From JAUIKM01 sp964445695 (GTDB lineage: Bacteria; Bacteroidota; Ignavibacteria; Kapaibacteriales; UBA7675), in contig CAYULF010000026.1 in the NCBI GenBank assembly GCA_964445695.1, forward strand, positions 14,216 through 78,215: a stretch of 64,000 nucleotides of DNA, written 5' to 3'. The notes under the pieces are model-generated. The model did no database searches, was not told the origin of the DNA, and was given only the letters and a program-made list of their open reading frames with translations. Of this stretch, positions 1 through 8,618 are shown one piece after another. Both the position numbers and the translations under genes were made by a program. The first letter of the stretch is position 1. Every line of letters starts with the position of its first letter.

Positions 1-696
1 CGCCGCAGGCGGCGTAATCAAAATGGCGGCGGTCATAACCACACCGACCGCCTGAATAGCGACAATGACTGCAAGGACTGTCAGCGTTGTGAGCGTCAGT
101 TCCAGTCGACGCACCGGCAGACCGGTGACTGCGGCGAATTCCTCGTCAAAAGACATCAGCTGGAATTCTTTGTAGAGCATCAAGGTGATGAAGACCAGAA
201 CGGTTGCTACAGCGCCGAACAGGAGCACGTCGCCCGCCGTCAACGCGGCTATGCGCCCGAACAGAATGCTGTCGAGGCCCGCTTTTTCCGCACTGCTGCC
301 GTGCTGGATAAGCGTCAGCAGCAGGATCCCGATGCCGAAGAAGACCGAAAGCACCAGACCGATCGCCGTGTCTTCTTTGATGCGAGACTTGAAACTGATG
401 AAATCTATCAGGCGCAGCGAAATCCACGAGGAGACAAACGCGCCGGCTATCAATGCAAGCGGGTGTTTGGGCGACAAGTCCGTCCAGCCCAGAGAACCCA
501 CGACGTCGACCAGGATAAAAGCCAGACAGACGCCGGGCAGCACGGCGTGCGCCACTGCGTCGCCCACCAGCGCGCGCTTTCGTAGAAAGGTAAAACAGCC
601 CACCACGGCCGCACCGATGCCGAGCAGCATCGCTCCGAGACTGACGGCGCGGACACCGGGATCGTCGAATGCCAGGAATTCGATCAGGCTGTTCAT
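1..696 (-). CDS. Mn/Zn-type ABC transporter permease (ABC-3 family), 3' end cut by window
   Basis: This is the membrane subunit of a manganese/zinc importer of the ZnuB/MntB/TroC class. The frame reads from ATG at 696 to the window edge without a stop, giving 232 codons of a family that is usually about 280. An in-frame TAA at 718-720 excludes a longer start. The translation alternates hydrophobic spans with short loops. An early cytoplasmic loop carries the family signature GDAVAHAVLPG, and a later one reads FDEEFAAVTGLPV, typical of ABC-3 permeases. It follows the ATPase gene by 88 bases on the same strand and is the third gene of an SBP-ATPase-permease operon. No good Shine-Dalgarno site is visible. 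Whether the ion is Mn or Zn cannot be told from this subunit. Confidence 0.9.
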   Translation of the reverse strand, partial: MNSLIEFLAFDDPGVRAVSLGAMLLGIGAAVVGCFTFLRKRALVGDAVAHAVLPGVCLAFILVDVVGSLGWTDLSPKHPLALIAGAFVSSWISLRLIDFISFKSRIKEDTAIGLVLSVFFGIGILLLTLIQHGSSAEKAGLDSILFGRIAALTAGDVLLFGAVATVLVFITLMLYKEFQLMSFDEEFAAVTGLPVRRLELTLTTLTVLAVIVAIQAVGVVMTAAILITPPAA

Positions 697-784
697 GCGC
701 GTGAGTTCAAGGAGTTGTTAAAGTCGGAATGTTGTTAATCAGGAGAGCAAAGGGAATACGCAATCTGAGGTCGTTCCGACACGG

Positions 785-1573
785 CTATGTTTCGCGCGTG
801 GGAAACTCTTCTTTTTGGAGCAGGTTGCCGACTTTACTGAGCAGCGTGAGTTTGCCGCCGTAGGTTTTCTGGAGGAGTTCCGCCGTAAACACCTTGTCGG
901 CTGGGCCGCTGGCAACGAGGCGCATGTTAAGCAGAACGACCCAGTCGAAATAATCGAGTGCCGACTGCAGATCGTGATGCACGGCCAGAATCGTGCGACC
1001 GCGCGCACGCATCCCGCGAAGAATCTCGACGATCGCCGCTTCAGTTGCGGCGTCGACGCCGGTAAACGGCTCGTCCATGATGTAGAAATCGGCGTCCTGC
1101 GCCAGCGCACGCGCCAGGAAGACGCGTTGCTGTTGTCCGCCCGAAAGTTGTGATATCTGCCGGTCGGCCAGATGCTCGATGCCCACGCGGCGCAGGCACT
1201 CGTCTGCCTTGTCGCGATCGGCGCGGCGCGGCCGCCGGAACAGCCCAAGTTTACCGTAGCGTCCCATCAGGACGACGTCGCGCGCCGAGGCGGGGAAGTC
1301 CCAGTCGACGGACTCGCGCTGCGGCACATAGCTGATGCGTTCGCGTACTTCGTCGAGCGGGCGGCCGTAAATCTGAACATAACCGCTGCCGGCCGGTACC
1401 AAACCCATCACAGCTTTGATCAGCGTGGTTTTGCCGGCGCCGTTTGGACCGATCACGCCGACGATGGCGCCTTCGGGAATTGTCAGGTCGACGTCCCAGA
1501 GTACGGGTCGACGATTGTAGCTGATCGTCAGGTCGTGAATCTCAAGGGCGGGATTTTCAACTGTTACGTTCAT
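785..1573 (-). CDS. Mn/Zn ABC transporter ATP-binding protein
   Basis: This is the cytoplasmic ATPase driving the metal importer. All ABC motifs are present: Walker A GPNGAGKTT, Q-loop region YVPQRESVDWDFP, signature LSGGQQQR, Walker B followed by MDEP, and the H-loop in AVHHD. The start is ATG at 1573, preceded by GAGG at good spacing and 7 bases after the stop of the binding-protein gene. A longer reading from 1612 would overlap that gene and is less likely. The resulting 262 aa is normal for ZnuC/MntA-type proteins. VDWDFP after the Q-loop is common in manganese/zinc ATPases. It is translationally close to the upstream gene and co-transcribed with the permease. Confidence 0.95.
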   Translation of the reverse strand: MNVTVENPALEIHDLTISYNRRPVLWDVDLTIPEGAIVGVIGPNGAGKTTLIKAVMGLVPAGSGYVQIYGRPLDEVRERISYVPQRESVDWDFPASARDVVLMGRYGKLGLFRRPRRADRDKADECLRRVGIEHLADRQISQLSGGQQQRVFLARALAQDADFYIMDEPFTGVDAATEAAIVEILRGMRARGRTILAVHHDLQSALDYFDWVVLLNMRLVASGPADKVFTAELLQKTYGGKLTLLSKVGNLLQKEEFPTRET

Positions 1574-1580
1574 GCATGCC

Positions 1581-2522
1581 TCATTGCAGGCCGGCGGCGA
1601 TTGTGCGGACATTGGCGCGGATCATGCCGATGTAAGTGCCTTCTGAAGTGCCGGGTTCGCCCATGGCGTCGGAAAACAGCCGCCCACCGACTTTCAGGTC
1701 GTGGCCGCGTTCGCGCGAACTTTCGATTACGGCGTCGATGGCCTGGCGCGAAACCGAGGTCTCAACAAAAATCGCTTTGATGTTGCGCCGCACGATCATG
1801 TCGACAAGGTCGACGCGGTCGCGCAAGCCGAATTCGGACAAGGTTGAGAGGCCCTGCAGGCCGCGAACTTCAAAGTCGTACGCCTGTCCAAAGTACCCGA
1901 ATGCGTCATGCGCCGTGATCAGAACTCGCGATTCAAGCGGGATCGGCGCGAGAGTCTCCTGCACATCCTTTTCCAGGGCATCGAGCTTGTCGACGTAGGT
2001 TCTTGTGTTGTTCATCAGAGAATCATCGTCGAGAAAGTCAAAAGTCGAAAGAGTGTCGCGCAGATGTTTAATGGCGCGCGTCCAGAGCGACACGTCGAAC
2101 CAGATATGCGGGTCGTAGGCGCTCTCGAAATTGTCTGCGCTGATCAGCGTGCGTGTGCGCAGCAGTTCCGCCATGGCGATGACGGGTTTTTCTTTGGCGA
2201 GCCGTTCGAGTACTTCAACCATTTTGCCTTCCAGATGCAGACCGTTGTACACGATCATGTCGGCGGATTCAAGCCGTTCCAGGTCGCCATGTGTGGCTTT
2301 GTAGAGGTGCGGGTCCACGCCGGGTCCCATCAGTGTTTCCACCTGCGCCTGACTGCCGACCAGGTTGGCAACGGCATCGCCCAGCATGCCCGTAGTGGCG
2401 ACGATGCGTGGCGGGCCGTCGTCCTGCGCGATATTCCTGTCGTTTTCACTGCCGCAGGACGCCAGCATAAAGGTGAAGAATATGGCTGCCAGAGCCGTGA
2501 TTGTATGTGGTTTGATGTGCAT
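1581..2522 (-). CDS. Mn/Zn ABC transporter substrate-binding lipoprotein (cluster A-I, TroA/ZnuA)
   Basis: This periplasmic lipid-anchored receptor delivers Mn2+ or Zn2+ to the permease. The N-terminus is a lipoprotein signal peptide with lipobox LASC at about residue 22. Likely metal-ligand segments are visible in order: DPHLYKATHGD, the helix-start HLEGKMVEVL, ITAHDAFGYF, and the acidic VETSVS near the C-terminus. GLQGLSTLSE matches the 'GxQGxST' block of TroA/MntC proteins. At 313 aa the length is normal, and there is no His-rich loop as in many ZnuA proteins, which slightly favours manganese. It is the first gene of the operon, and its promoter region contains the palindrome at 2602-2615. 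Confidence 0.93.
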   Translation of the reverse strand: MHIKPHTITALAAIFFTFMLASCGSENDRNIAQDDGPPRIVATTGMLGDAVANLVGSQAQVETLMGPGVDPHLYKATHGDLERLESADMIVYNGLHLEGKMVEVLERLAKEKPVIAMAELLRTRTLISADNFESAYDPHIWFDVSLWTRAIKHLRDTLSTFDFLDDDSLMNNTRTYVDKLDALEKDVQETLAPIPLESRVLITAHDAFGYFGQAYDFEVRGLQGLSTLSEFGLRDRVDLVDMIVRRNIKAIFVETSVSRQAIDAVIESSRERGHDLKVGGRLFSDAMGEPGTSEGTYIGMIRANVRTIAAGLQ

Positions 2523-2601
2523 TGCAAGTCTGCCCTTGTTGTTATCAGGCTGCTAGGAACGCATGAAGAGCGCAATAATTATCACAAGTCTAAAAAAATA
2601 T

Positions 2602-2615
2602 TTAGACATGTCTAA
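2602..2615. promoter_or_regulatory. Probable DtxR/MntR-family operator
   Basis: TTAGACATGTCTAA is a perfect 14-bp palindrome set in A/T runs, 79 bp upstream of the metal-binding lipoprotein start and 46 bp before the divergent helicase gene. A half site AAGTCTA lies at 2586-2592. Palindromes of this size and type upstream of Mn/Fe importers are the usual targets of DtxR-family repressors (MntR, TroR, IdeR). The regulator gene is not in the window, so the assignment is inference from position and form. Confidence 0.55.
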
Positions 2616-2661
2616 TTTTTGCCGCTCAAAGCCTGTCGCAATTTTTAGCTAAGTTCGAACC

Positions 2662-5490
2662 ATGGAACAACTGGCTGCTCTGGGTGAGTTTATCGCGCTC
2701 GACTTTGAAACGACCGGATTATCGGCCGACGAGCATAAGATCATTGAAATAGGTGCTATTCACGTGTGCGAAGGCCGCGAACGCGGGCGCTACGCACGCC
2801 TCATTCATCCGGGGACTCCGATTCCGCGCGAGATAATGCAGCTGACGGGCATCGCCGATGCCGACGTGGCTTCCGCGCCGCCGATGGAAGAACTGCGCGA
2901 CGAGTTTGCCGCTTTTCTGGGCGACTTGCCGATTATGGCGCACAATGCGGCGTTTGAGTTGAGTTTTTTGCGGCAGGTATTCGGCTCCGAGTTCACGCGT
3001 CCGCTGCTCGATTCCTACGAGTTGCTCGTGCTGATGTACCCGCAGGCTTCCAGCCACAGCCTTGAACACTTTTCGCGACACTTTGGACTGACGGTCGAGG
3101 CGCGCCACCGCGGTCTCAATGACGCGCTTGACATGTTAAACGTTGTCGCCGCCGCCGCCGAGGAACTTGCGCAGCCCGGGTATGCAGGACTGTGCGCCGT
3201 GGTTAACAGTCGACTCAGCGACGCACCCGCCTGGTCCTGGCAGCCGCTGTTTGCCGATAAACACCCGGACGCCCGCCTCCCCAAACTGCGCAATTTCAAA
3301 TACACTTACGGCGAGCGCGAACGGCAGCCGCTGAAGCAGGATTTGTCTTCGGCGCCGGAACAGTTAAACAGCGCCGATTTTTTTCGGCGTGTTTTTGCGC
3401 AATATGAAGTGCGCCCGGAGCAGGGCGTTCTGGCACGCCGCGCCGCAGAGACGCTCTGCGACGGCGGCGTCTATGCGGCGGAAGCCGGCACGGGCATCGG
3501 CAAGACCATGGCTTACACGACAGCGGCGCTCGCCGCCCTGGCACGCGACGCCGAGTCCCCGGTCGTGATAACCACGCACACCAAATCGCTGCAGAATCAA
3601 TTTTTTGATCGCGAGCTGCCGCGCCTGCGCGAGCTCTTCGGGCTGGACGATCTGCGCGCGGTACTGATCAAGGGCATGAACAATTACGCCTGCCTGCGCA
3701 AGATCAACGACATCGTCGCTTCGGCGCGCATTCTCGACACGCTGGAGTCGCGCTTCGGCGCGGCGTTCCTGGAACACTGGACATCCGTCAGCAGCGAAGG
3801 CGAAATGGACGAGCTGCCGCGTTCGCTCTACGGCAACAGCGTGGTGGCCGATGTGCTCTACGGCGGGCGAGCGCTCAACCGCGACTGCACGCGTCAGCAA
3901 TGTGAATTCTACGAGCAGTGTTTTTACTTTCGCAAGCGCTGGGAAGCCGAGAGTGCACACCTGCTGATGGTTAATCACTCGCTGCTGATGATCTGGCCGG
4001 CGGCCTATCCGCGGTTCACACGTCTGATAGCCGATGAGGCCGACGAGTTGTACCGCGAAGCCATCGAGGCTTACAGTCGTTCGGTGACGCACCAGGCGCT
4101 GCGCGAGCAGAGCACGCGTCTGTTCGACAGTCGCGGCCTGCTGCCGCTTCTGCTGGCGCGCCTGCAGGAAAAAAGCAACAGCGATGCGCAGTTTGCGGCG
4201 CTGGCCGACATCAACGAAGCGTTGCCCGATGTTAAACGCCGCCTGGGCGAAGCGCTGTTGGAAGTCGACAATCTGTTTAATTCACTTAAACGCGACGACA
4301 TATACACACTGCAATTTGCGCTGAGCGATCAGTGGCTCAACGACAATCAACGCGGCGCAGTGTCCGAATGCATCGAGAAATTGCGTGCGGCCGTCGGCGC
4401 GGTACAGAAAATCATGAAGTCGGCCATTGAGCTGCTCGGCGAAACCGAGGAGTCGCAGGCTGCCACCGCCGCGCATGCCGAGCTGATCTATCGCCACGAT
4501 GAAATATCCGAAGCCGTGACGACGCTGACGGATTACCTGGAAGTCGATGAAAAGCGGCATGCGGCATTTGTACGTGTGGAAGATCAGGATTGGAGCGTTG
4601 TTGTGGCTCCGTTTAACATCGGCGAATTGTTCCACGAGCGCGTAGTGGAAAACATGCACGGCCTTGTGATGACAAGTGCGACGCTTTCAACTCGCCAGGA
4701 CATGAGCGATGTCGACGAACTGTGCGGTTTGAATCTGGGTGACAAGACTGTTAAACACGATCGTTTTGAGTCGCCCTTTGACTATCGCAATAACGCGCGT
4801 CTCGTGTTTCTCAAGGGCTTCCCGTCCAACAATACGCCGCGATTTCCGCAGAAAGCGGCCGAGTTTATCGCACAGGCGGGCATGATGCTGGACGGCGGCA
4901 CGTTGGTGCTGTTTACGTCCAAGGACCGGCTGCGCCGCACGCACGACTACTTGATGCCGATGTTAATGCCGCACGGCATTACGTTAATTTCTCATGGCAT
5001 CACCAACATGTCGATCCAGCGCTGCATCGAACAATTCATGAACACGCCGCGTTCGATTCTGATGGGCGCGCGCGGCATGTGGAAAGGCGTCGACATTCCC
5101 GGCAGCAAACTGCAGTGCGTCATGATCGACAAAATGCCCTATGCCGTGCCGACGCCTTACACGCGCGGTTTGCAAGCCAATTTGATCCGCTCCTACCGCG
5201 AGCGCGCATTTGAAAGGGGAGAGGAGCCCGACGACCGCCGCATGAAATCGCGCGCCTGGAATGAAGTGGACAAACCGCAAATGTTCCAGTCGTTCCGCCA
5301 GATGTTCGGCCGCCTTATCCGCAGCGAGACCGACCGCGGCATCATGGTCGTGCTCGATCCGCAGCTGCAAGGCCCGCAGCTTTCCAACCGCCATCTGGAA
5401 TTGGTTCGCCTCCTGCCGGAGATGCCGTATAAACTGGCCTATTCGGATGAGGCGCTGCGCGAGCTGGAGTTTCTGCTGCCCGAATTCTGA
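2662..5490 (+). CDS. dinG: DEDDh exonuclease-DinG family helicase fusion
   Basis: This 942-aa protein joins an N-terminal DnaQ-like 3'-5' exonuclease to a Rad3/XPD-type superfamily 2 helicase. Exonuclease motif I is DFETTGL (D14, E16), and further DEDDh blocks are HNAAFELSFL and HRGLNDALDML. The helicase has Walker A EAGTGIGKT at about residues 274-282, a DEAH-equivalent box IADEADEL, and late motifs GARGMWKGVDIPG and FGRLIRS. Four cysteines, one at about 343 and three at about 408, 413 and 419 (CTRQQCEFYEQC), fit the Fe-S cluster of DinG/XPD helicases. The fusion resembles the Gram-positive DinG architecture, but those usually lack the cluster. A role in repair or in unwinding R-loops and forked DNA is inferred from the family. 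It is divergent from the metal importer. Confidence 0.93.
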   Translation: MEQLAALGEFIALDFETTGLSADEHKIIEIGAIHVCEGRERGRYARLIHPGTPIPREIMQLTGIADADVASAPPMEELRDEFAAFLGDLPIMAHNAAFELSFLRQVFGSEFTRPLLDSYELLVLMYPQASSHSLEHFSRHFGLTVEARHRGLNDALDMLNVVAAAAEELAQPGYAGLCAVVNSRLSDAPAWSWQPLFADKHPDARLPKLRNFKYTYGERERQPLKQDLSSAPEQLNSADFFRRVFAQYEVRPEQGVLARRAAETLCDGGVYAAEAGTGIGKTMAYTTAALAALARDAESPVVITTHTKSLQNQFFDRELPRLRELFGLDDLRAVLIKGMNNYACLRKINDIVASARILDTLESRFGAAFLEHWTSVSSEGEMDELPRSLYGNSVVADVLYGGRALNRDCTRQQCEFYEQCFYFRKRWEAESAHLLMVNHSLLMIWPAAYPRFTRLIADEADELYREAIEAYSRSVTHQALREQSTRLFDSRGLLPLLLARLQEKSNSDAQFAALADINEALPDVKRRLGEALLEVDNLFNSLKRDDIYTLQFALSDQWLNDNQRGAVSECIEKLRAAVGAVQKIMKSAIELLGETEESQAATAAHAELIYRHDEISEAVTTLTDYLEVDEKRHAAFVRVEDQDWSVVVAPFNIGELFHERVVENMHGLVMTSATLSTRQDMSDVDELCGLNLGDKTVKHDRFESPFDYRNNARLVFLKGFPSNNTPRFPQKAAEFIAQAGMMLDGGTLVLFTSKDRLRRTHDYLMPMLMPHGITLISHGITNMSIQRCIEQFMNTPRSILMGARGMWKGVDIPGSKLQCVMIDKMPYAVPTPYTRGLQANLIRSYRERAFERGEEPDDRRMKSRAWNEVDKPQMFQSFRQMFGRLIRSETDRGIMVVLDPQLQGPQLSNRHLELVRLLPEMPYKLAYSDEALRELEFLLPEF

Positions 5491-5498
5491 CCAGATCC

Positions 5499-5556
5499 GG
5501 AGCGCTTCGCCTCCTTGTTGACACTGCGGCGGCTTGCTTTTTTTCTTTTGTTAACC
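5499..5556 (+). repeat. Intergenic repeat element, copy A
   Basis: The sequence starts GAGCGCTTCGCC and ends GGCTTGCTTTTTTTCTTTTG. It is one of at least five related copies, begins 9 bases after the helicase stop, and its T-rich end could act in transcription termination. The word GCTGTGTTTAAGGCG just after it recurs at about 31177, next to copy C. Confidence 0.6.
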
Positions 5557-5633
5557 GCTGTGTTTAAGGCGTTGTGTCGCTGTGCGGGTGCGACGTCAAT
5601 GTGTTAAACAGTTAACAATCCGCGAGAAGAATA

Positions 5634-6077
5634 TCAATCGCCGACTTCACCGTGGGCGGTCAGGACCAGCGTGCGGCGTCGTTGTTGTTCGCGGTGTTCA
5701 CAGAGATAGATTCCCTGCCAGGTTCCCAGCGCCAGGCGGCCGCGACTGATCGGTACGCTGACCGAACTGCCGAGTATCGAAGCTTTGATATGTGAAGTCA
5801 TGTCGTCCGGTCCTTCAAACACATGGCGATAGAGCGATGTATCCTCGGGCATCAGCCGCGTAAAGTGATCTTCAAAGTCGAGCCGCACGGTCGGGTCGGC
5901 GTTTTCGTTGATCGTCAAAGAGGCGCTGGTGTGCTGTATAAAAGCGTGCAACATGCCTGCGCGGATTTCGCCGATTTGCGGTAGTGCGTCTTCGATGGCG
6001 CGTGTAATCACGTGAAAGCCGCGCCGAAAGGGCGGCAGAGTCAGGCTGTTCTGAAAATAGCGGACTGAAACTGTCAT
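5634..6077 (-). CDS. yjbQ: YjbQ family (UPF0047) secondary thiamine-phosphate synthase-like protein
   Basis: This is a 147-aa protein of the YjbQ/UPF0047 family, small trimeric enzymes with weak thiamine-phosphate synthase activity in E. coli whose true role is unsettled. Recognisable blocks are QHTSASLTINENADP, DFEDHF, the MPEDTSLYRH stretch and the C-terminal GTWQGIYLCEHR, including the conserved histidines. The start is ATG at 6077, with GGAG ten bases upstream. A reading from 6119 would add a non-conserved arginine-rich tail. It is a single gene on the minus strand, and the repeat copy at 6111-6157 lies in its leader. Confidence 0.88.
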   Translation of the reverse strand: MTVSVRYFQNSLTLPPFRRGFHVITRAIEDALPQIGEIRAGMLHAFIQHTSASLTINENADPTVRLDFEDHFTRLMPEDTSLYRHVFEGPDDMTSHIKASILGSSVSVPISRGRLALGTWQGIYLCEHREQQRRRTLVLTAHGEVGD

Positions 6078-6110
6078 AGCTGATCTGCTCCGGGATGAGA
6101 GTTTGAGGCT

Positions 6111-6157
6111 GCGTGACAAACAAAATAGTCAAAAGGCAAGCCGGAACGGCGAAGCCA
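6111..6157 (-). repeat. Intergenic repeat element, degenerate copy G
   Basis: Read on the minus strand this is GGCTTCGCCGTTCCGGCTTGCC followed by a T-rich segment ending TTTGTTTGTCACGC. It keeps the CTTCGCC, GGCTTGC and TTTGTTTGTC blocks of the repeat family but is diverged. Unlike the others it lies upstream of a gene (yjbQ). A 12-bp palindrome ACATTTAAATGT follows at 6176-6187. Confidence 0.4.
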
Positions 6158-6381
6158 AAGAAACCGCGAATATATACATTTAAATGTTTATGCAGACTGT
6201 GTCGGGCGAGGTCTGTGTTGTGCTGCGGCGTTACGAAAAAGGCGCAATTATAACGGCAACAGGAAATCAGGGTGGGGCGGGTTGAAACCAAATGGGCGGT
6301 GAAGAGTCTATCACTCACGTCTTCCGCCATCATACAGCCGCTAAGTCACTATCCATCTCAATGTAATGAGGAGGCAGTATC

Positions 6382-6801
6382 ATGAAAAACATGATGCTCA
6401 TCTGCGCGGTAATGTTATTTGCAGCTTTTACGGGGCTCAAGTCCCAGGATTTGACGGTAATCAATAACGCAACATGTAATGTAAAACTGGATATGTTTTA
6501 CTCGGACGACATGTGCTCGCCGATTCCTGTGCATACGCAGATTCTTGCCGCCAGTGATACGACGATTGTAACGAGTCCCAATGGGGAGAACTGGGTCGGC
6601 GCACGCGTGGCGATTAACACGAGCATTCGCGTGGGCGACCCGAACAACTGCAACAGCTGTTCGGCGCAGTGCGGCACCCCGCCGACTATCCTGACGGATC
6701 AGGACTTTGTGCCGAACACCTGTGCGGACATCTTCAAGCTGGACTGGACGAGCGACGGCTGCGCTTCGGGCAGTGCGACGCTTGTGATCACGCCACTTTA
6801 G
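6382..6801 (+). CDS. Small secreted cysteine-rich protein
   Basis: This 139-aa exported protein of unknown function has a Sec signal peptide (hydrophobic residues 4-17, likely cleavage after KSQ). The mature part starts with a TVINNATCNVKLD segment and holds eight cysteines, including CNSCSAQC, which suggests a disulfide-bonded beta fold. A Shine-Dalgarno AGGAGG precedes ATG 6382. It is probably a distant paralogue of the protein at 31376-31726, which shares the N-terminal 'V-N-x-C' strand and the general layout. A strong hairpin follows the gene, so it appears to be its own transcription unit. No enzymatic motif is seen. Confidence 0.8.
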   Translation: MKNMMLICAVMLFAAFTGLKSQDLTVINNATCNVKLDMFYSDDMCSPIPVHTQILAASDTTIVTSPNGENWVGARVAINTSIRVGDPNNCNSCSAQCGTPPTILTDQDFVPNTCADIFKLDWTSDGCASGSATLVITPL

Positions 6802-6825
6802 ACACCTGAAGTTTGGTACGTTAAA

Positions 6826-6863
6826 TCGCCCCGCCGGCTGGACGTCGGCGGGGCGAGGTGATT
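6826..6863 (+). terminator. Hairpin terminator after the secreted-protein gene
   Basis: A perfect 11-bp GC-rich stem pairs 6826-6836 with 6846-6856 around a 9-base loop, 25 bases after the stop codon. The following GGTGATTT is a weak U tract. Confidence 0.7.
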
Positions 6864-7589
6864 TAATGAAAAACCTCGAAGATGTTGCTGCCGTGCGTGT
6901 GGTTTCGACTCAGTAGATGCGGGCGAAGATTCTGAGTTGGAAGCGGTTGTGAGGCGGCCGCGATGAAGAAAAGAATGTGCGACCAGGTAGTTTGCACAAG
7001 GATTCCTGGGGAGCTTAGGCCAAGTGCCCGTGAAAGTAATCGTTACTTTTCCAAGTAAGAATCTTTCACTGCTTTTCGAAAAATTACGATGAACTACTGA
7101 GATAACGAGAAGCTATGCTAGGTAGTCTGCGACAACCAAGTGACATAATTCACCAGGGAAATCCTGGATAACAAACTTTGAGGTAAGCCCTGTCAGATCA
7201 TCTATCATTCTGAGGAATCGTTATTCAAAGTAAAAGATGCACAAACGGCGTTCGCGGGTCAGAGAAGTGACACTTCACATTGTCATATGGTCATTTCTCC
7301 TGATGTTCCCTGCACTCAAGAGCAGCAAAGAGTGGGAGAACAAAAAAGCTAAGCCTGGCAACCTGAGCAAGATCATCAATCATAACAGCCGATCTGCATG
7401 TGAATATAATTAGCGCTTTTACACACTGAGCTTGGCTTCGGCACCAGTTGCGCATCAACCAACGTAGAACCGAAAAATAATCCGGTACCACTTCTAACAA
7501 TCTGTGTCTACTGTCATGGGCGACACATTTCACACAATCTATTGAAGCCCACAAATACTTTTTCTATAGAATTAACACTTTAAGGGATC
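6864..7589. other. Long spacer with no supported gene
   Basis: About 725 bases of lower-GC DNA. Only short ORFs without ribosome binding sites occur. A small hairpin GAAAGTAA-TCG-TTACTTTTC lies near 7032-7051. The last bases before 7590 (TAAGGGATC) form the ribosome binding site of the next gene. Confidence 0.5.
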
Positions 7590-8057
7590 ATGATGAACTA
7601 TCGTAATTGTCTGCCAGCTCTCGTTTGTTTTGGTTTGCTGTTCGTATTTAGTGATTTAACAGCCAGTGATGAAGGCCGTGCCGTGACTGTCAGTTTATCA
7701 AATACAGATGCCTACTACGGCGAAGACTTTGTTTACAAGGTTAAGGTTGAAAACACTGGAAACGTGGCGTATACGGGGCAACTTACAATCGAATTTCATA
7801 GAGCGCTCCGGTATGTGTCCAGCCGCCCGACGGAAGCAGAAATTGTAGGCAATATCGCCACGTGGCAAGTAAAGGATTTGGCTGTCGGCGCCGACGAGAT
7901 TTATTCAATCATGCTGAGTATACCGGGCAACGGCCAGGATATGCTTGGCGCCGGCATATGTGCAACAGCCGAAGCCGATGTGGACAAGAAACTTCCTGCA
8001 GAAATAGTTGACGCGGCCGGCACCGAGCTGTGCCATTCTGTTCAAGAGCCCAGGTAA
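7590..8057 (+). CDS. Secreted DUF11-like (Ig-fold) protein
   Basis: This is a 155-aa exported protein. The signal peptide covers about residues 1-26 (hydrophobic core ALVCFGLLFVF, cleavage near TAS). The mature part reads like one conserved-repeat/DUF11 beta-sandwich: YYGEDFVYKVKVENTGN, then GQLTIEFHRALRYVSS, then IATWQVKDLAVGADE. Such modules occur in surface and adhesin-like proteins, but here a single short unit stands alone. Two cysteines late in the protein (GAGICATA, GTELCHS) may form a disulfide. AAGGGA precedes tandem ATG codons. No partner genes are nearby, and the function is unknown. Confidence 0.75.
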   Translation: MMNYRNCLPALVCFGLLFVFSDLTASDEGRAVTVSLSNTDAYYGEDFVYKVKVENTGNVAYTGQLTIEFHRALRYVSSRPTEAEIVGNIATWQVKDLAVGADEIYSIMLSIPGNGQDMLGAGICATAEADVDKKLPAEIVDAAGTELCHSVQEPR

Positions 8058-8180
8058 AAACTGCGGCAGCAATGGTATCATAGGAAGTGGGCCGCTTCCC
8101 AACACGACACAAATTCGACGTAGTCTCACGCGCTGCTTCCCAAACGGGCAGCAGCGCTGTTGTTTTATTAGTTGCTTAGA

Positions 8181-8297
8181 ATGATCAAATTCCAAGGCTT
8201 GACTTTCCTGGCTGACGGTGGTCCATTGGAACTGTGGACTGATGGATGGTACTATACGCCTGATGGTGCATTTGTCGATGAAAAGACCAGGCATTGA
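8181..8297 (+). CDS. Possible 38-aa micro-ORF or gene remnant
   Basis: ATG 8181 to TGA 8297 gives a 38-aa peptide with protein-like content (LTFLADGGPLELW, DGWYYTPDGAFVDE). A TAG lies two codons upstream and there is no clear Shine-Dalgarno site, so it may be the 3' scrap of a lost gene rather than an active one. No family is recognised. Confidence 0.25.
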   Translation: MIKFQGLTFLADGGPLELWTDGWYYTPDGAFVDEKTRH

Positions 8298-8460
8298 GAA
8301 TTGAACATCAATCCGGAGTCGCGGGCGAAACGGCTTCTCTCGAAGCTGCTATAGCCGATGGAGTGGAGTAGGAGGCATCTCCGACCCCTTAGGTTTACAT
8401 AAGGTTTATTAGAAGGCAAGACACGGTACACGACAAAACTCTAAACTTTTAAAAACTATA

Positions 8461-8499
8461 GCGCCGCTTTAAACGTGATGAATTGTGACCAAACAATCA
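8461..8499 (+). repeat. Partial copy of the 14178-14238 inverted-repeat element
   Basis: It begins GCGCCGCTTT, and 8475-8499 matches 14191-14215 at 23 of 25 positions (GTGATGAA-TGTGACCA-ACAATCA). The matching right arm AGCGGCGC is missing here, so this is a solo left half. Confidence 0.55.
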
Positions 8500-8618
8500 T
8501 TATTTATGCTATATTAAATAATTGTGCTCAATTCAGCCACGTAGAACGCTTCTTCAATATTAACACCTTCCTGAGAATTTGATAGTACGGTAAGTTTGAT
8601 ATTGAAAGGATCCCACCA

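Noticed and set aside
3364..4092. 242-aa minus-strand ORF inside the dinG-like gene
   Set aside because: It is wholly antisense to conserved helicase sequence and rich in Arg, Ala and His, as expected for a shadow frame of a GC-rich gene.
7291..7554. 87-aa minus-strand ORF in the spacer after 6863
   Set aside because: No Shine-Dalgarno site, no recognisable motif, and composition close to random. It may be spurious.
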